Part shown: positions 17,882 to 26,700 of the stretch, one piece after another | How the letters are laid out: each line of letters opens with the position of its first letter | How positions within the stretch are numbered: the stretch's first letter is position 1 | From: Mucilaginibacter xinganensis | GTDB taxonomy: Bacteria > Bacteroidota > Bacteroidia > Sphingobacteriales > Sphingobacteriaceae | Direction: 5' to 3' | Length of the DNA: 64,000 nucleotides | Assembly: GCA_026225055.1 (NCBI GenBank) | Contig: JAMFSA010000086.1 | Span: forward strand, 1-64,000 | Translations under genes and position numbers: made by a program | Notes under the pieces: generated by a model | Seen by the model: only the letters and a program-made list of their open reading frames with translations | What the model was told of the DNA's origin: nothing | Database searches by the model: none

Positions 17882-18184
17882 ATTGGTTTATTAAATTGGT
17901 GACTCTGTTAGAAAATGGTATATAACATCCATCAATAACTGTTAAATTAACATATATTAATGAGCTATTATTTTATAATTGGTATAATGTATTATTAGAT
18001 ACAAGCGTTCTGGAGAAATGAACGCCACATAAAACTCGCTTTTTGTGGCATTTAAATTACAGATTGTTTAAAAGTGGAGATTTTTAAAATCGCTTTTATT
18101 AATTTGACCGTATTTATTTACGTAAACGTTTACGGAATAATAGTATATTACACACTAATAAAACCAATATATAACACCTGTAAA
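17882..18184. promoter_or_regulatory. Divergent control region between SusC (locus 1) and LacI regulator
   Basis: 303 bp of A+T-rich DNA that must hold promoters in both directions. It contains the 20-bp palindrome 18118-18137 close to the regulator, plus two weaker dyads: GCGTTC/GAACGC at 18005-18025 and GCCACA/TGTGGC at 18024-18049. The palindrome is 48 bp from the LacI start but about 240 bp from the SusC start. Direct control of SusC is therefore plausible but less certain than autoregulation. No coding sequence is supported here. Confidence 0.6.
18118..18137. promoter_or_regulatory. LacI-type operator in front of the LacI-family gene
   Basis: TTACGTAAACGTTTACGGAA has a perfect 14-bp core palindrome (18121-18134) and only one mismatched pair over 20 bp. 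It lies 48 bp before the regulator's start codon. It is nearly identical to 8140-8159 at the symporter-MIOX operon. A central CG and AAACGTTT core are typical of operators for LacI/GalR-family proteins. Confidence 0.8.
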
Positions 18185-19201
18185 ATGGGGGAAGTGAACA
18201 TAAAAAAACTTGCCTGTGAACTGAATTTATCGGCGGCTACTGTTTCAAGGGCACTCCGCGATAGTCATGAGATCAGTACTGAAACAAAGATCAGGGTACT
18301 TGAGATGGCCAAAAGGCTTAATTATGAGCCAAATCCATTCGCCAGCAGCCTGCGCAGGCAAAAAAGTAAAACGATTGCGGTTATAGTACCTGAGATAGCT
18401 AATAATTTTTTTTCACTCGCCATAAATGGTATTGAAGAAGTGGCACGCGAGCGGGATTATCATGTATTGATATACCAGACGCATGAAAACAGGGAAATTG
18501 AAACATCTTTTCTTAACCGCCTTTTAAGCGGGCGCGTTGATGGTATTTTAATATCGCTTGCTTGCGAAGATGTAGATAAAGAGCACATTGAAAAAATAAG
18601 TGACCAGGTGCCCATAGTATTTTTTGATCGTGTGGATGATGATATTGAAGGAGTAAAAATTACTACTGACGATTATGAAAGCGCCTATAACGCCGTACAG
18701 CACCTTATTGAAAATGGGTGTAAAAAAATAGGTTATCTATTAGCCCTAAACTCTTTATCAACAGGTAAAAAGCGATTAAAAGGCTATCTGGATGCTTTAA
18801 AAGATAAAGGCCTTCCTGATGATAAGCAGTTGATTTTGAAAAGCAGCGCAAACAATGATGAAAACCACACGCTCATCAAAAATTTTATTGCCGAACATCG
18901 ACCTGATGGTATATTATCCTCTATTGAAGAGCTTGCCATGCCTTGTTATTATGCCTGTAATGAACTGGGGTTAAATATCCCAAATGATCTAAAGCTCATC
19001 AGCTTTTCAAATCTCGCACATGCGCAACTGCTTAACCCATCGCTTACTACCATTAACCAGCCCGCCTTTGAAATAGGCGTGGAAGCGGCGGGTATCTTGT
19101 TTAAGATATTTAACAAACGATGGTACGAGCCAAATGAAACTATTATACTGAAATCCAATTTGATAAAAAGGGAATCAACACGGGGCTTTACTATCATCTA
19201 A
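18185..19201 (+). CDS. LacI-family transcriptional regulator
   Basis: 338 residues from the ATG at 18185. The longer frame starting at 18074 is rejected because it would translate through the operator and places 37 non-family residues before the HTH. Residues 3-50 ('VNIKKLACELNLSAATVSRALRDS ... LEMAKRLNYEPN') are the LacI HTH with hinge helix. Residues about 60-338 are the periplasmic-binding-protein-like effector domain ('KTIAVIVPEIANNFFSLAINGIE', 'VDGILISLACEDVD', 'LTTINQPAFEIGVEAAGILF'). It should repress its own gene and the symporter-MIOX operon through the shared palindromes, and perhaps the divergent SusC operon. The effector is unknown; inositol or a released sugar is a reasonable guess. 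Its stop overlaps the convergent AraC gene by 4 bp. Confidence 0.93.
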   Translation: MGEVNIKKLACELNLSAATVSRALRDSHEISTETKIRVLEMAKRLNYEPNPFASSLRRQKSKTIAVIVPEIANNFFSLAINGIEEVARERDYHVLIYQTHENREIETSFLNRLLSGRVDGILISLACEDVDKEHIEKISDQVPIVFFDRVDDDIEGVKITTDDYESAYNAVQHLIENGCKKIGYLLALNSLSTGKKRLKGYLDALKDKGLPDDKQLILKSSANNDENHTLIKNFIAEHRPDGILSSIEELAMPCYYACNELGLNIPNDLKLISFSNLAHAQLLNPSLTTINQPAFEIGVEAAGILFKIFNKRWYEPNETIILKSNLIKRESTRGFTII

Positions 19202-20067
19202 ATAAAAACTCTCTTACCAACATAATTCTCCCTGAACTCCTTTGGTGTCAGACCTTTCTTGCTTTTAAATGTGCGGTTAAAGTTAGCCATGTTGTTAAAG
19301 CCGCATTTGTAGGCTATTTCGGCTATAGATTGGTTGGTATCTATCAGCATGCGCGATACGTGGCCCAGCCGGATCTCGTTCAGGTTCTCTACAAAAGAAT
19401 TACCCGTACGGTATTTTATAAAGCGGCTAAATGACGCATCGGCCATATTGGCTACCTGGGCGGCATCGGCCAGGGTAATGTGTTCGTAAAAGTTGTTGTT
19501 CATATACTCAAAAACCTTCTCCACGCGGCGGCTGATATAACTGCACTCCTCATCAATAAAGGTAGAATCGGAGAGCAGTTTAAAATCACGTGATACGGAC
19601 AGTTGATTAAGAATAGAAAGCAACTCCAGGATAGAATCGAAACCCATTCTTTTATATAAAGCAACTATGCGCGGGGCAAGTGCATCAATAGTATTTTTTG
19701 AGAAAAGGATGCCTCGCTTAGCGTTCTCAAACATATTCCTGATGTTAACCAGCTGGTTCTTCTTCAGGAATTTATCGTCAAACAGATCGCTATGAAATTG
19801 TATGGTCACCTCCCTTATATTTTCACTGCTACAATTATGAGTGAACCAGCCATGCGCCAGGTTTGGGCCGACGCATACCAATTCGCATTCTTCAATTTCG
19901 CCAATATGGTTGCCCACTATACGTTGCGCACCTGATCCGTTCAGTATCAGGTTTATTTCCAGATAATCGTGGTTATGCAACGGGAAATCAAACCCGTTCT
20001 TCTCCCTCGAAAATATAGCGAAACAATCGTTTTTAGTTAAAGGCGTAACTTCCCTTATTATATCCAT
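19198..20067 (-). CDS. AraC-family transcriptional regulator with cupin sensor
   Basis: 289 residues. The N-terminal half is a cupin-type ligand-binding domain ('FDFPLHNHDYLEINLILNG' near 26-45). The C-terminal 100 residues hold the paired HTH of AraC/XylS proteins ('ITLADAAQVANMADASFSRFIKYRTG', then 'SIAEIAYKCGFNNMANFNRTFKSKKGLTPKEFRE'). It is in the same direction as, and 45 bp after, the GH26 gene, so it may be the last gene of the locus-2 operon. It converges on the LacI gene with a 4-bp overlap of stop codons. A carbohydrate-responsive activator is likely; the target is not shown by the sequence. Confidence 0.9.
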   Translation of the reverse strand: MDIIREVTPLTKNDCFAIFSREKNGFDFPLHNHDYLEINLILNGSGAQRIVGNHIGEIEECELVCVGPNLAHGWFTHNCSSENIREVTIQFHSDLFDDKFLKKNQLVNIRNMFENAKRGILFSKNTIDALAPRIVALYKRMGFDSILELLSILNQLSVSRDFKLLSDSTFIDEECSYISRRVEKVFEYMNNNFYEHITLADAAQVANMADASFSRFIKYRTGNSFVENLNEIRLGHVSRMLIDTNQSIAEIAYKCGFNNMANFNRTFKSKKGLTPKEFRENYVGKRVFI

Positions 20068-20112
20068 AGTCTGATAATTAAGTGATAAAAACTCATCCTT
20101 ACTGCCAGCTGG

Positions 20113-21174
20113 CTATTTCCAGCCGGGCATTTTATCAAGTGTTATTACATTTGGCGCGGTGTAAAGCGCTTTTAACTGGGCCGTTGTATTACCTGCATAA
20201 GTAAGCTCTGACCAGCTCATAAAAAACGTCCATTTTGGTTGTGCCAGTAACTGCGCGGCGGTTGGTAAAACTTCGCACTCGCCAATGGCAATAGGCTTGC
20301 CTGCGGCGACAGTTACCATGGTATTATATTTAGCTGCTGTATAGCCGCTGCCATCATAAACATCAAGCGCAGCTATATCAAAATAGGTGCTGCCGGGGTT
20401 GTAGGCGTTTACATCATCACTCAGCGTACTAAAATCCTGTAGATCCCAGATCCATACCAGGTTGGTGAGGCCCTTGGTATTGGTCATGTAATCGTGCATG
20501 TATTGGTACAATTTGCGGGTACCGTTTGGCCCGGGCCTGCCTCCCCACCAAAAGCTGCTTTGGTTCATCTCGTGCAATGGACGCCATAATACCTCAATGT
20601 TCTTATCTTTTAATTGCTGCAGGTATGAGCATACCTCATCCATCATGCCGCGCCATTGGGTGTTTACAGTTGTACCTGCCGTGAAGAGATCGCTCCATTG
20701 CTGGTCGGTCATTTTGCTGAGGACGCCGGTTGTATCATAACCACAAGGTTCAGACCGTGCAGGATTACAGGCATGCCACATGAGGTGTACCAGCGCACCA
20801 TTGTTCCACTGGGTAATGGCTTCGTTGATCATGATCTGGCGGTTATCGATATTATCCTGTTCAAACAAAAAATCGCCGCTCCAAAAACCGGGGAATTTCC
20901 CTGTGGTTTTATAGATAGAATCTGTCCACACAGCCGGTGTAGCATTTGGCTCACGGTTATGGATACCTGCTACCGTTTTTGAACCTGATATATTGTACAG
21001 GTAATTGAGTGTTTTAAACGCGGTAACAGGTGGCTTAGGCGTGGTATCGACAGGCGGCGTAGTGGTGGTGGTTGTTTGCGTACCTGTGCTTTTTGTGGGG
21101 CTTGATTTTGAGCATGATACTGTAATGCACACCGAGGTTGCAATTGCCAATATAAATAAATTCATTTTTTTCAT
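20113..21174 (-). CDS. GH26 beta-mannanase-like lipoprotein
   Basis: 353 residues. The lipoprotein signal ends 'ITVSC', followed by a Ser/Thr/Pro-rich linker (about 22-52) and a GH26 TIM barrel. Catalytic features are clear: acid/base Glu near residue 202 in 'WRPLHEMNQSSFWWGG', and nucleophile Glu in 'IAIGECEVLP' near 298. 'VWIWDLQDF' lies between them. GH26 enzymes are retaining endo- or exo-beta-mannanases, with a few exceptions acting on mixed-linked glucan or xylan. The surface lipoprotein with linker suggests attachment to the outer membrane beside SusC/D. It ends the group SusC-SusD-lipoprotein-GH26, whose promoter matches that of the GH2 beta-mannosidase-like gene. Confidence 0.92.
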   Translation of the reverse strand: MKKMNLFILAIATSVCITVSCSKSSPTKSTGTQTTTTTTPPVDTTPKPPVTAFKTLNYLYNISGSKTVAGIHNREPNATPAVWTDSIYKTTGKFPGFWSGDFLFEQDNIDNRQIMINEAITQWNNGALVHLMWHACNPARSEPCGYDTTGVLSKMTDQQWSDLFTAGTTVNTQWRGMMDEVCSYLQQLKDKNIEVLWRPLHEMNQSSFWWGGRPGPNGTRKLYQYMHDYMTNTKGLTNLVWIWDLQDFSTLSDDVNAYNPGSTYFDIAALDVYDGSGYTAAKYNTMVTVAAGKPIAIGECEVLPTAAQLLAQPKWTFFMSWSELTYAGNTTAQLKALYTAPNVITLDKMPGWK

Positions 21175-21235
21175 TAGCTATATATTTTATCTTTCGCTTA
21201 CACTTATCTCATTAACCTTCAAAGGGGTATTAAAT

Positions 21236-21268
21236 AATTTGCCGGGGCTGTTATGGCCCCGGCAAATT
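21236..21268 (-). terminator. Perfect 13-bp G+C-rich hairpin between the surface lipoprotein and GH26
   Basis: AATTTGCCGGGGC at 21236-21248 pairs exactly with 21256-21268 around TGTTATG. It begins a few bases after the stop of the DUF5018-like lipoprotein and is followed on the minus strand by an ATTATTTAATA stretch. It is a probable terminator or attenuator separating SusCD-lipoprotein from GH26. Confidence 0.7.
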
Positions 21269-21270
21269 GT

Positions 21271-22194
21271 TTATTGTTTTTTTACATCTATCCAGTAGGT
21301 GTACGGCCGTTCAACTATCTTATCGTAATCAGAATAAATAGTGTTGTAGTTATCGGCGCTGCCCGGCAGGTTAGTGAAGGTAAAGGCACTATTGGTAATA
21401 GTTTTTGTGAGCCCGTTACCCAGGTTTATGCTTTGCGCACCATCAAACGTACAGGTGGATGTGGTACCATCGGCAAACGTGAAGGTTACCGTGTTGGTAG
21501 TATAATTGTGTACCCATTTGCCTGTACCCTCAGGTATTTGCCTATAATAGTGGTTTACATCAGTTACCGGGTTTTGGGTATAAATAAAGTTGGCATATAA
21601 ACCATCCGGACCAGCATCGTTAACAATGCTGCCATAAGTGTTACCATCGCTGGTTACGCCGGTATAGGTAAAGGTTAATGTATTATCCAGTTCGGCATTG
21701 GGACCGGTAGTTGGGTTCCATACATTTTTTGATTCGAGCGTAAACACTGCGCCGCCACCATATTGCGGGCCGGTACCACCGTAAACGGTGAGATCCTGGA
21801 TAGTGAACGTACCTAATAATGCTTCAGAGAAAGGCACAAGTACCACAGTCCATTTGCGGGTTTCGCCTGTTTCGGCAGTTACAGTATAGGTAGCCTGGTT
21901 ATTAGTAGCTGCAAAATTTACTGTTGTACCTGATGCTGGCGCGATGGTTGATTTATAAGAAGTAACGATGGTTGGCGTAACTTTAGTGAGATCGGTATTG
22001 GGCTGTACAAGCACTTTTACCGTAACCTTTGATGAATCCCTGTCGACAACCGCGGGCCCTATCTGCACCAGGCCATTGCCCAGTGTAAATTCTTCAATTG
22101 CACGCTCATGGCTTTTAATACCTGCCGAAGGATCTTTTTGGCAGGCAGTAAACATCACTGCAATTAATAAAACTATATAACTTAAATGTTTCAT
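21271..22194 (-). CDS. Surface glycan-binding-type lipoprotein (SusE/DUF5018-like)
   Basis: 307 residues. The lipoprotein signal is 'LIAVMFTAC' (Cys about 18). Residues about 30-130 form an Ig-like/DUF5018-type domain ('AIEEFTLGNGLVQIG...VTPTIVTSYKSTIAPASG...YTVTAETGETRKWTVVL'). The remainder is beta-rich, with many aromatic residues and Thr/Asn/Gly ('YGGTGPQYGGGAVFTLES', 'YWIDVKKQ' at the end). It occupies the position after SusD where PULs encode SusE/SusF-type surface binding proteins, 20 bp downstream of the SusD stop. The ligand is likely the same glycan as the SusCD pair; a direct family match is only moderate. Confidence 0.7.
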   Translation of the reverse strand: MKHLSYIVLLIAVMFTACQKDPSAGIKSHERAIEEFTLGNGLVQIGPAVVDRDSSKVTVKVLVQPNTDLTKVTPTIVTSYKSTIAPASGTTVNFAATNNQATYTVTAETGETRKWTVVLVPFSEALLGTFTIQDLTVYGGTGPQYGGGAVFTLESKNVWNPTTGPNAELDNTLTFTYTGVTSDGNTYGSIVNDAGPDGLYANFIYTQNPVTDVNHYYRQIPEGTGKWVHNYTTNTVTFTFADGTTSTCTFDGAQSINLGNGLTKTITNSAFTFTNLPGSADNYNTIYSDYDKIVERPYTYWIDVKKQ

Positions 22195-22213
22195 AACAAA
22201 TATTTTAAAATGT

Positions 22214-23722
22214 CTAATTATTTAAATTCGGATTTTGATTAACCTCTGCCTGAGGGATCGGGAAGTAATATGGGTCGCCGGTGATGGTTTTTCCATACTG
22301 TGTTTCCAGCACTGATTCCATCTGGTGGCTTCTTCTCAGGTCGAATAAACGGTTACCTTCAAAACATAATTCCCATGAGCGTTCCTGTATCACGGCATTC
22401 CTGAAATCGGTAATGCTTAATGATGGTGGCAAGTTGCCCAGGCCAGCACGTGCACGGATCCTGTTCACAGCAGTATAACCATCACTTGTCGGGCCGCAGG
22501 CTTCGGCATAAACTAACAGTACATCCGAGAAACGTAGGATAGGCGTATTGGCGCTGGTCTGTTGTCCGGCGATCCAGCCTGAATCATTAAATTTATTACT
22601 GAAAGGGCGGTATTGCGCATCGGTAATGCTTAGTACCATTGTTGTACCTGCATTGCCCCCATTATCGCCAACATCGTGAATGGTTGATATGATCAGCTGC
22701 GTTTTGCGTTTATCATTCGGATCAAAACTGTTATAGATACCCGGCTCAGTTAAGAACTCGTTAAAACCTCCGGGCACAAAAACACCATCAGGCAATCTGA
22801 AATTTAAGTTCGGATAAAAGAATAATGGCAGCTTTGAATACTGGCCTTCGTCGGCACCTGAGCGGTCGACTGAAGCATCAAAAATATGCTCAGGCCCGAA
22901 CTTTGAGTTTACATCATAAATATTAGTAAGACTTGGGTCGAGGCCATACACCGTCTGACTGTTTACTACCAAGCCCGCATATTGCTTGGCGCTGGCGTAC
23001 ATGTCATCGGCACTGGTAACCCAATCATAACCCGGCGAGCCGGTAGCTTTAGCAGAAGCTAATGTGAGGTACACTTTTGATAACAAACCCCAGGCACCAA
23101 CTTTGTTAACCCTGCCAAGCCTCACGTTTTCATCCATCATGCCCGCGGCTTTGGTAAGGTCTGAAATGATCTGCGCGTAAACCACCTGCATGGTTGATTT
23201 CGGCAGGTTGGTTTGGCTGATATCATCAACCGGATCAAGGTGCAGAGGAACACCGCCGAATAGGCGTACCAGGTTAAAATAATGCAACGCCCTTAAAGTA
23301 TAAGCCTCGCCGAGGATCTCATTTTTTGCAGAATCGGTAATACCGGTTGTAATTGCTGGTACATATTTTATAACCAGGTTGGCCCGGTTTATCCCAACAT
23401 ACGGAAACTGGTAAGCAGGCGCTAAAACTCCGTTTGTAGCGGTAACGGTATTATTATCCAGCAACTGCTCGTCTGCACTTTTACCGGCGGCCGATGCAAC
23501 ATCTTCCGTTGGTAACTCAGTTAATACGATAAAGTTACGCGAGTAATAATCCAGATCGGGCAGTATGGAATAGGCGTAAATTAAAGCCGCGTTAGCATCT
23601 GCCTCGGTTTTATAAAAGTTTGTGGTGGAAAGGAACCCGTAAGGTTTTTCTTCCAGCTCCTTTTTACATGACAGTATTACTGTCATGGCAAGGAGAATAA
23701 ATATATATTGAAATTTTTTCAT
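22214..23722 (-). CDS. SusD/RagB-family glycan-binding lipoprotein (locus 2)
   Basis: 502 residues with a lipoprotein signal (VILSC, Cys about 19). Features of the family include 'NFYKTEADANAALIYAYS', 'VGINRANLVIKYVPAI', 'ILGEAYTLRALHYFNLVRLFGGVPLHLDPV' near 145-175, and the C-terminal 'VIQERSWELCFEGNRLFDLRRSHQ ... YYFPIPQAEVNQNPNL'. It starts 20 bp after the SusC stop and precedes the surface lipoprotein and GH26, so it is part of a mannan-type utilisation operon. It is expected on the cell surface capping its SusC. Confidence 0.95.
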   Translation of the reverse strand: MKKFQYIFILLAMTVILSCKKELEEKPYGFLSTTNFYKTEADANAALIYAYSILPDLDYYSRNFIVLTELPTEDVASAAGKSADEQLLDNNTVTATNGVLAPAYQFPYVGINRANLVIKYVPAITTGITDSAKNEILGEAYTLRALHYFNLVRLFGGVPLHLDPVDDISQTNLPKSTMQVVYAQIISDLTKAAGMMDENVRLGRVNKVGAWGLLSKVYLTLASAKATGSPGYDWVTSADDMYASAKQYAGLVVNSQTVYGLDPSLTNIYDVNSKFGPEHIFDASVDRSGADEGQYSKLPLFFYPNLNFRLPDGVFVPGGFNEFLTEPGIYNSFDPNDKRKTQLIISTIHDVGDNGGNAGTTMVLSITDAQYRPFSNKFNDSGWIAGQQTSANTPILRFSDVLLVYAEACGPTSDGYTAVNRIRARAGLGNLPPSLSITDFRNAVIQERSWELCFEGNRLFDLRRSHQMESVLETQYGKTITGDPYYFPIPQAEVNQNPNLNN

Positions 23723-23741
23723 GTCGATAATAGTGATTTGT

Positions 23742-26700
23742 TTAGAAACTAACAGTTACACCCAGTGAGTACTGCCTCGGCTTTAAATAAGCGCTGTTAT
23801 TTTGCCCGTTTGAACCAACTTCCGGATCGAAGCTTGGTCCAACCTTATCAAACGTGTACAGGTTACTGCCAGAGAAATAGACACGCAGATTGCTAACCCC
23901 TTTTATTAAGTTTGGCTTTAAGGTGTAACCCAGGTTTACGTTTTGGATACGTAAATAGGAGCCACTTTCTACATACCAGTTTGAAGCATAATAAACCCTT
24001 GTTGAGTTTACGCTCGGGTAAGCGTTTGTAGGGTTATCAGGTGTCCAGGCTTGCAGTTGCGCGCTTGGTGTAAACTTGGCGAAATTGAAAATATCGTTTC
24101 CATATACACCGTTCAGCTGCACATACAGATCAAACGAGCCATACTTTACACTTGTGTTAAAACCATAATATCCTTTTGGATTTGGGTTGCCAATAATGTA
24201 TTCGCCCTGCCCTACCGGGAGTGGACCACCTGCAATGTATTTGATATCGCCAACCGTGGCTGGTGTACCATCAACCGGGTTAGTGCCACCTGCTTTTTGA
24301 ACGATGCCATCAAATTTGTATCCTAAGAAAACATTAGCTGGCTGCCCGTTAATGTAATAATTCAATGGTGCCCTGATCGATTCTATATCCGCGCCATTCG
24401 ATTCAATATTTTCGCCACCACCTATGCTGATAACCTTATTACGGTTAAAGGCAATATTGGCGCCCACATTCCAGGTAACTTTACCCTGTAAAATCCGGGC
24501 GTTACCGGCAAGCTCAAGTCCTTTATTATCAATAGTACCATCATTTACCTCAATAAGTGAGAACCCTGACGATAGCGCGATTTGCTCTGCTCTTAATAAA
24601 TTAGTGGTATGTTTATAGTAATAATCCGCGGTTAATGTAAATCGCTGATCCAGCAAACCCAAATCAAAACCGATATCAAGCTGACTGGTGGTTTCCCACT
24701 TCAGGCTCTTATTCTCCAAACCATCAAATACTTTTGAATTTACGTTCGACCCGTCATTGTAATACGGAGGGCCATAACCTGTTTGGAAAGATGTACTGCC
24801 CGGCGTACCTGTATAGTATTTATAGCTACCCAGTGTTGATAAGGATTGATAAGGCTGGATGCCCTGGTTACCGGTAACACCATAGCTGGCACGCACCTTT
24901 AACTCAGAGATCTGTGTGATATTCTTCATAAAAGGCTCGTCATTTACCTTCCAGCCAATTGCTCCTGATGGAAAGAACGCGAACTTGTTATTTTCTCCAA
25001 ATACGGAAGAACCATCTAAACGACTGGTAAATGTGAACAGGTAGCGATTTAGAAAACTATAATTTACCCTGGCAATACCCGATTCCAGTACTGTTTTGGT
25101 TTCGCCATTGGATATAAACTGTGTGGTTGCTGAAGCTAAGTTCTGGTCGTTTAATACATCATTCACAAAACCATGGCCTTGTAGGTCTGATGTTCTTGTA
25201 ATGTTGGTTTCATTGGTAAAACCAGCTACCACATTAATATGGTGTTTTTTACCGAAATCCCTGTCGTAAGTAAGGTAAGTTTCATCAATAACGTGGTTAT
25301 TATTATAGTTATTGATATCGCCATATCCTTGGAATAAATTACCGGTATTGGTTGCATCGCGCGGCTGGTAATTATCATTAACGGCATTACCGAAGGTGTA
25401 GCTGATCTGCGCACGCAGGTTTAGCCCCTTAATAATATCCCAGCTAACGTATGCTGTTGATAACAGATCGAGTGTTTTACTGGTATTTAATACAGTATAA
25501 GCAGTTTGCAACGGGTTGCCAAAGTCATTAGCACCGATGTGGAAATAAGTACCATCAGGGTTATAAGCCGGGAATATAATACTGCGGCTGGCAGATAGCT
25601 CCTGTCCATAATCATAAGTTTGGGTTATAATTATGTTGGTGCCTAAAGTAACATTGGGCTTAAGCTTATGCTCCAAATTAATATGACCAGTGTATTTATG
25701 ATAGCCGTTCTCGATATTAAGGCCCTGCTCATTATAGTAATTTAATGATACTGCATAACGTGTTTTTTCATCACCGCCATCGGCAGATAAGGTATAGTTT
25801 TGTGAGATAGGTTTGCGGTAAACCAGATCTGCCCAATCTGTGTTATAGGGCCATTTAGGCTTGCTGGGGTCCAACCCTCTTAGTTCATCTAATGATGGAT
25901 AATAAGTACCGCCGTAAGTTTGCCCGGTAAAAAGCGGAACAACGCCACCATTAATATTCGCCTGGTTTTCTATAGTAGCTTCCTGTACCGGATCATGCCA
26001 TACATCCAGTTTATTTTGCAGGGTAGACAGTGTGGTTAGCGAACTAAAATTGATATGCGATTGCCCCTGTTTACCTCTTTTGGTGGTCACCATAATTACG
26101 CCGTTGGCACCCCTTGAACCATAGATAGCGGTAGATGACGCGTCTTTTAGCACATCTATCGATTCTATATCATCAGGGTTGATCTGCTTCAAATTACCCG
26201 CATCGCCGTATTCAATCCCATCAACTACGACTAAAGGGTTACCATCGGCATTTATTGACCCCTGCCCCCTGATCGTGATCTGGGCGCCTGCACCCGGCTG
26301 GCCCGATGAAGTTACCACCTGTACACCCGCCACTTTGCCTTCTAAAAGCTGGTCGACAGATGAAGCAGGTGTTTTGATCAGCTCGCTTCCTTTTATAGAA
26401 CCTACCGAACCTGTCAAATCACCTTTTTTGGCAGTACCGTAACCTACAACCACCACTTCATTTAAATCGCGCGAAGCGTTTTCGAGGGTGATCTGCAGAT
26501 CATTTTTACCGGGCTCAACCTTAACCGTTAAGGTTTGCATGCCTATAAATGAAAATACCAGTGTATTTTGGCCGAGGGGCAAGCTTATTGAAAACTTTCC
26601 CTTACTATCGGTAGCCGTTCTAACTGATGTTCCCGCAACGGAAACAACTACGCCGGGTAAGGATATACCTTGCTTATCGGCCACTACGCCTGTAACAACT

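Noticed and set aside
18005-18049. Two 6-bp dyads in the SusC/LacI intergenic region as operators
   Set aside because: They are short, unrelated to each other and not repeated elsewhere in the window; kept only as a note in the intergenic entry.
18074-18184. Upstream extension of the LacI gene (37 extra codons)
   Set aside because: It would translate through the 20-bp operator and adds residues not found before the LacI helix-turn-helix; the ATG at 18185 fits the family.
5517-18184. Reading the locus as a heparan sulfate utilisation system
   Set aside because: GH89 and HGSNAT-like genes fit heparan, but there is no heparin lyase, sulfatase or unsaturated glucuronyl hydrolase (GH88), and MIOX plus symporter would be unexplained.
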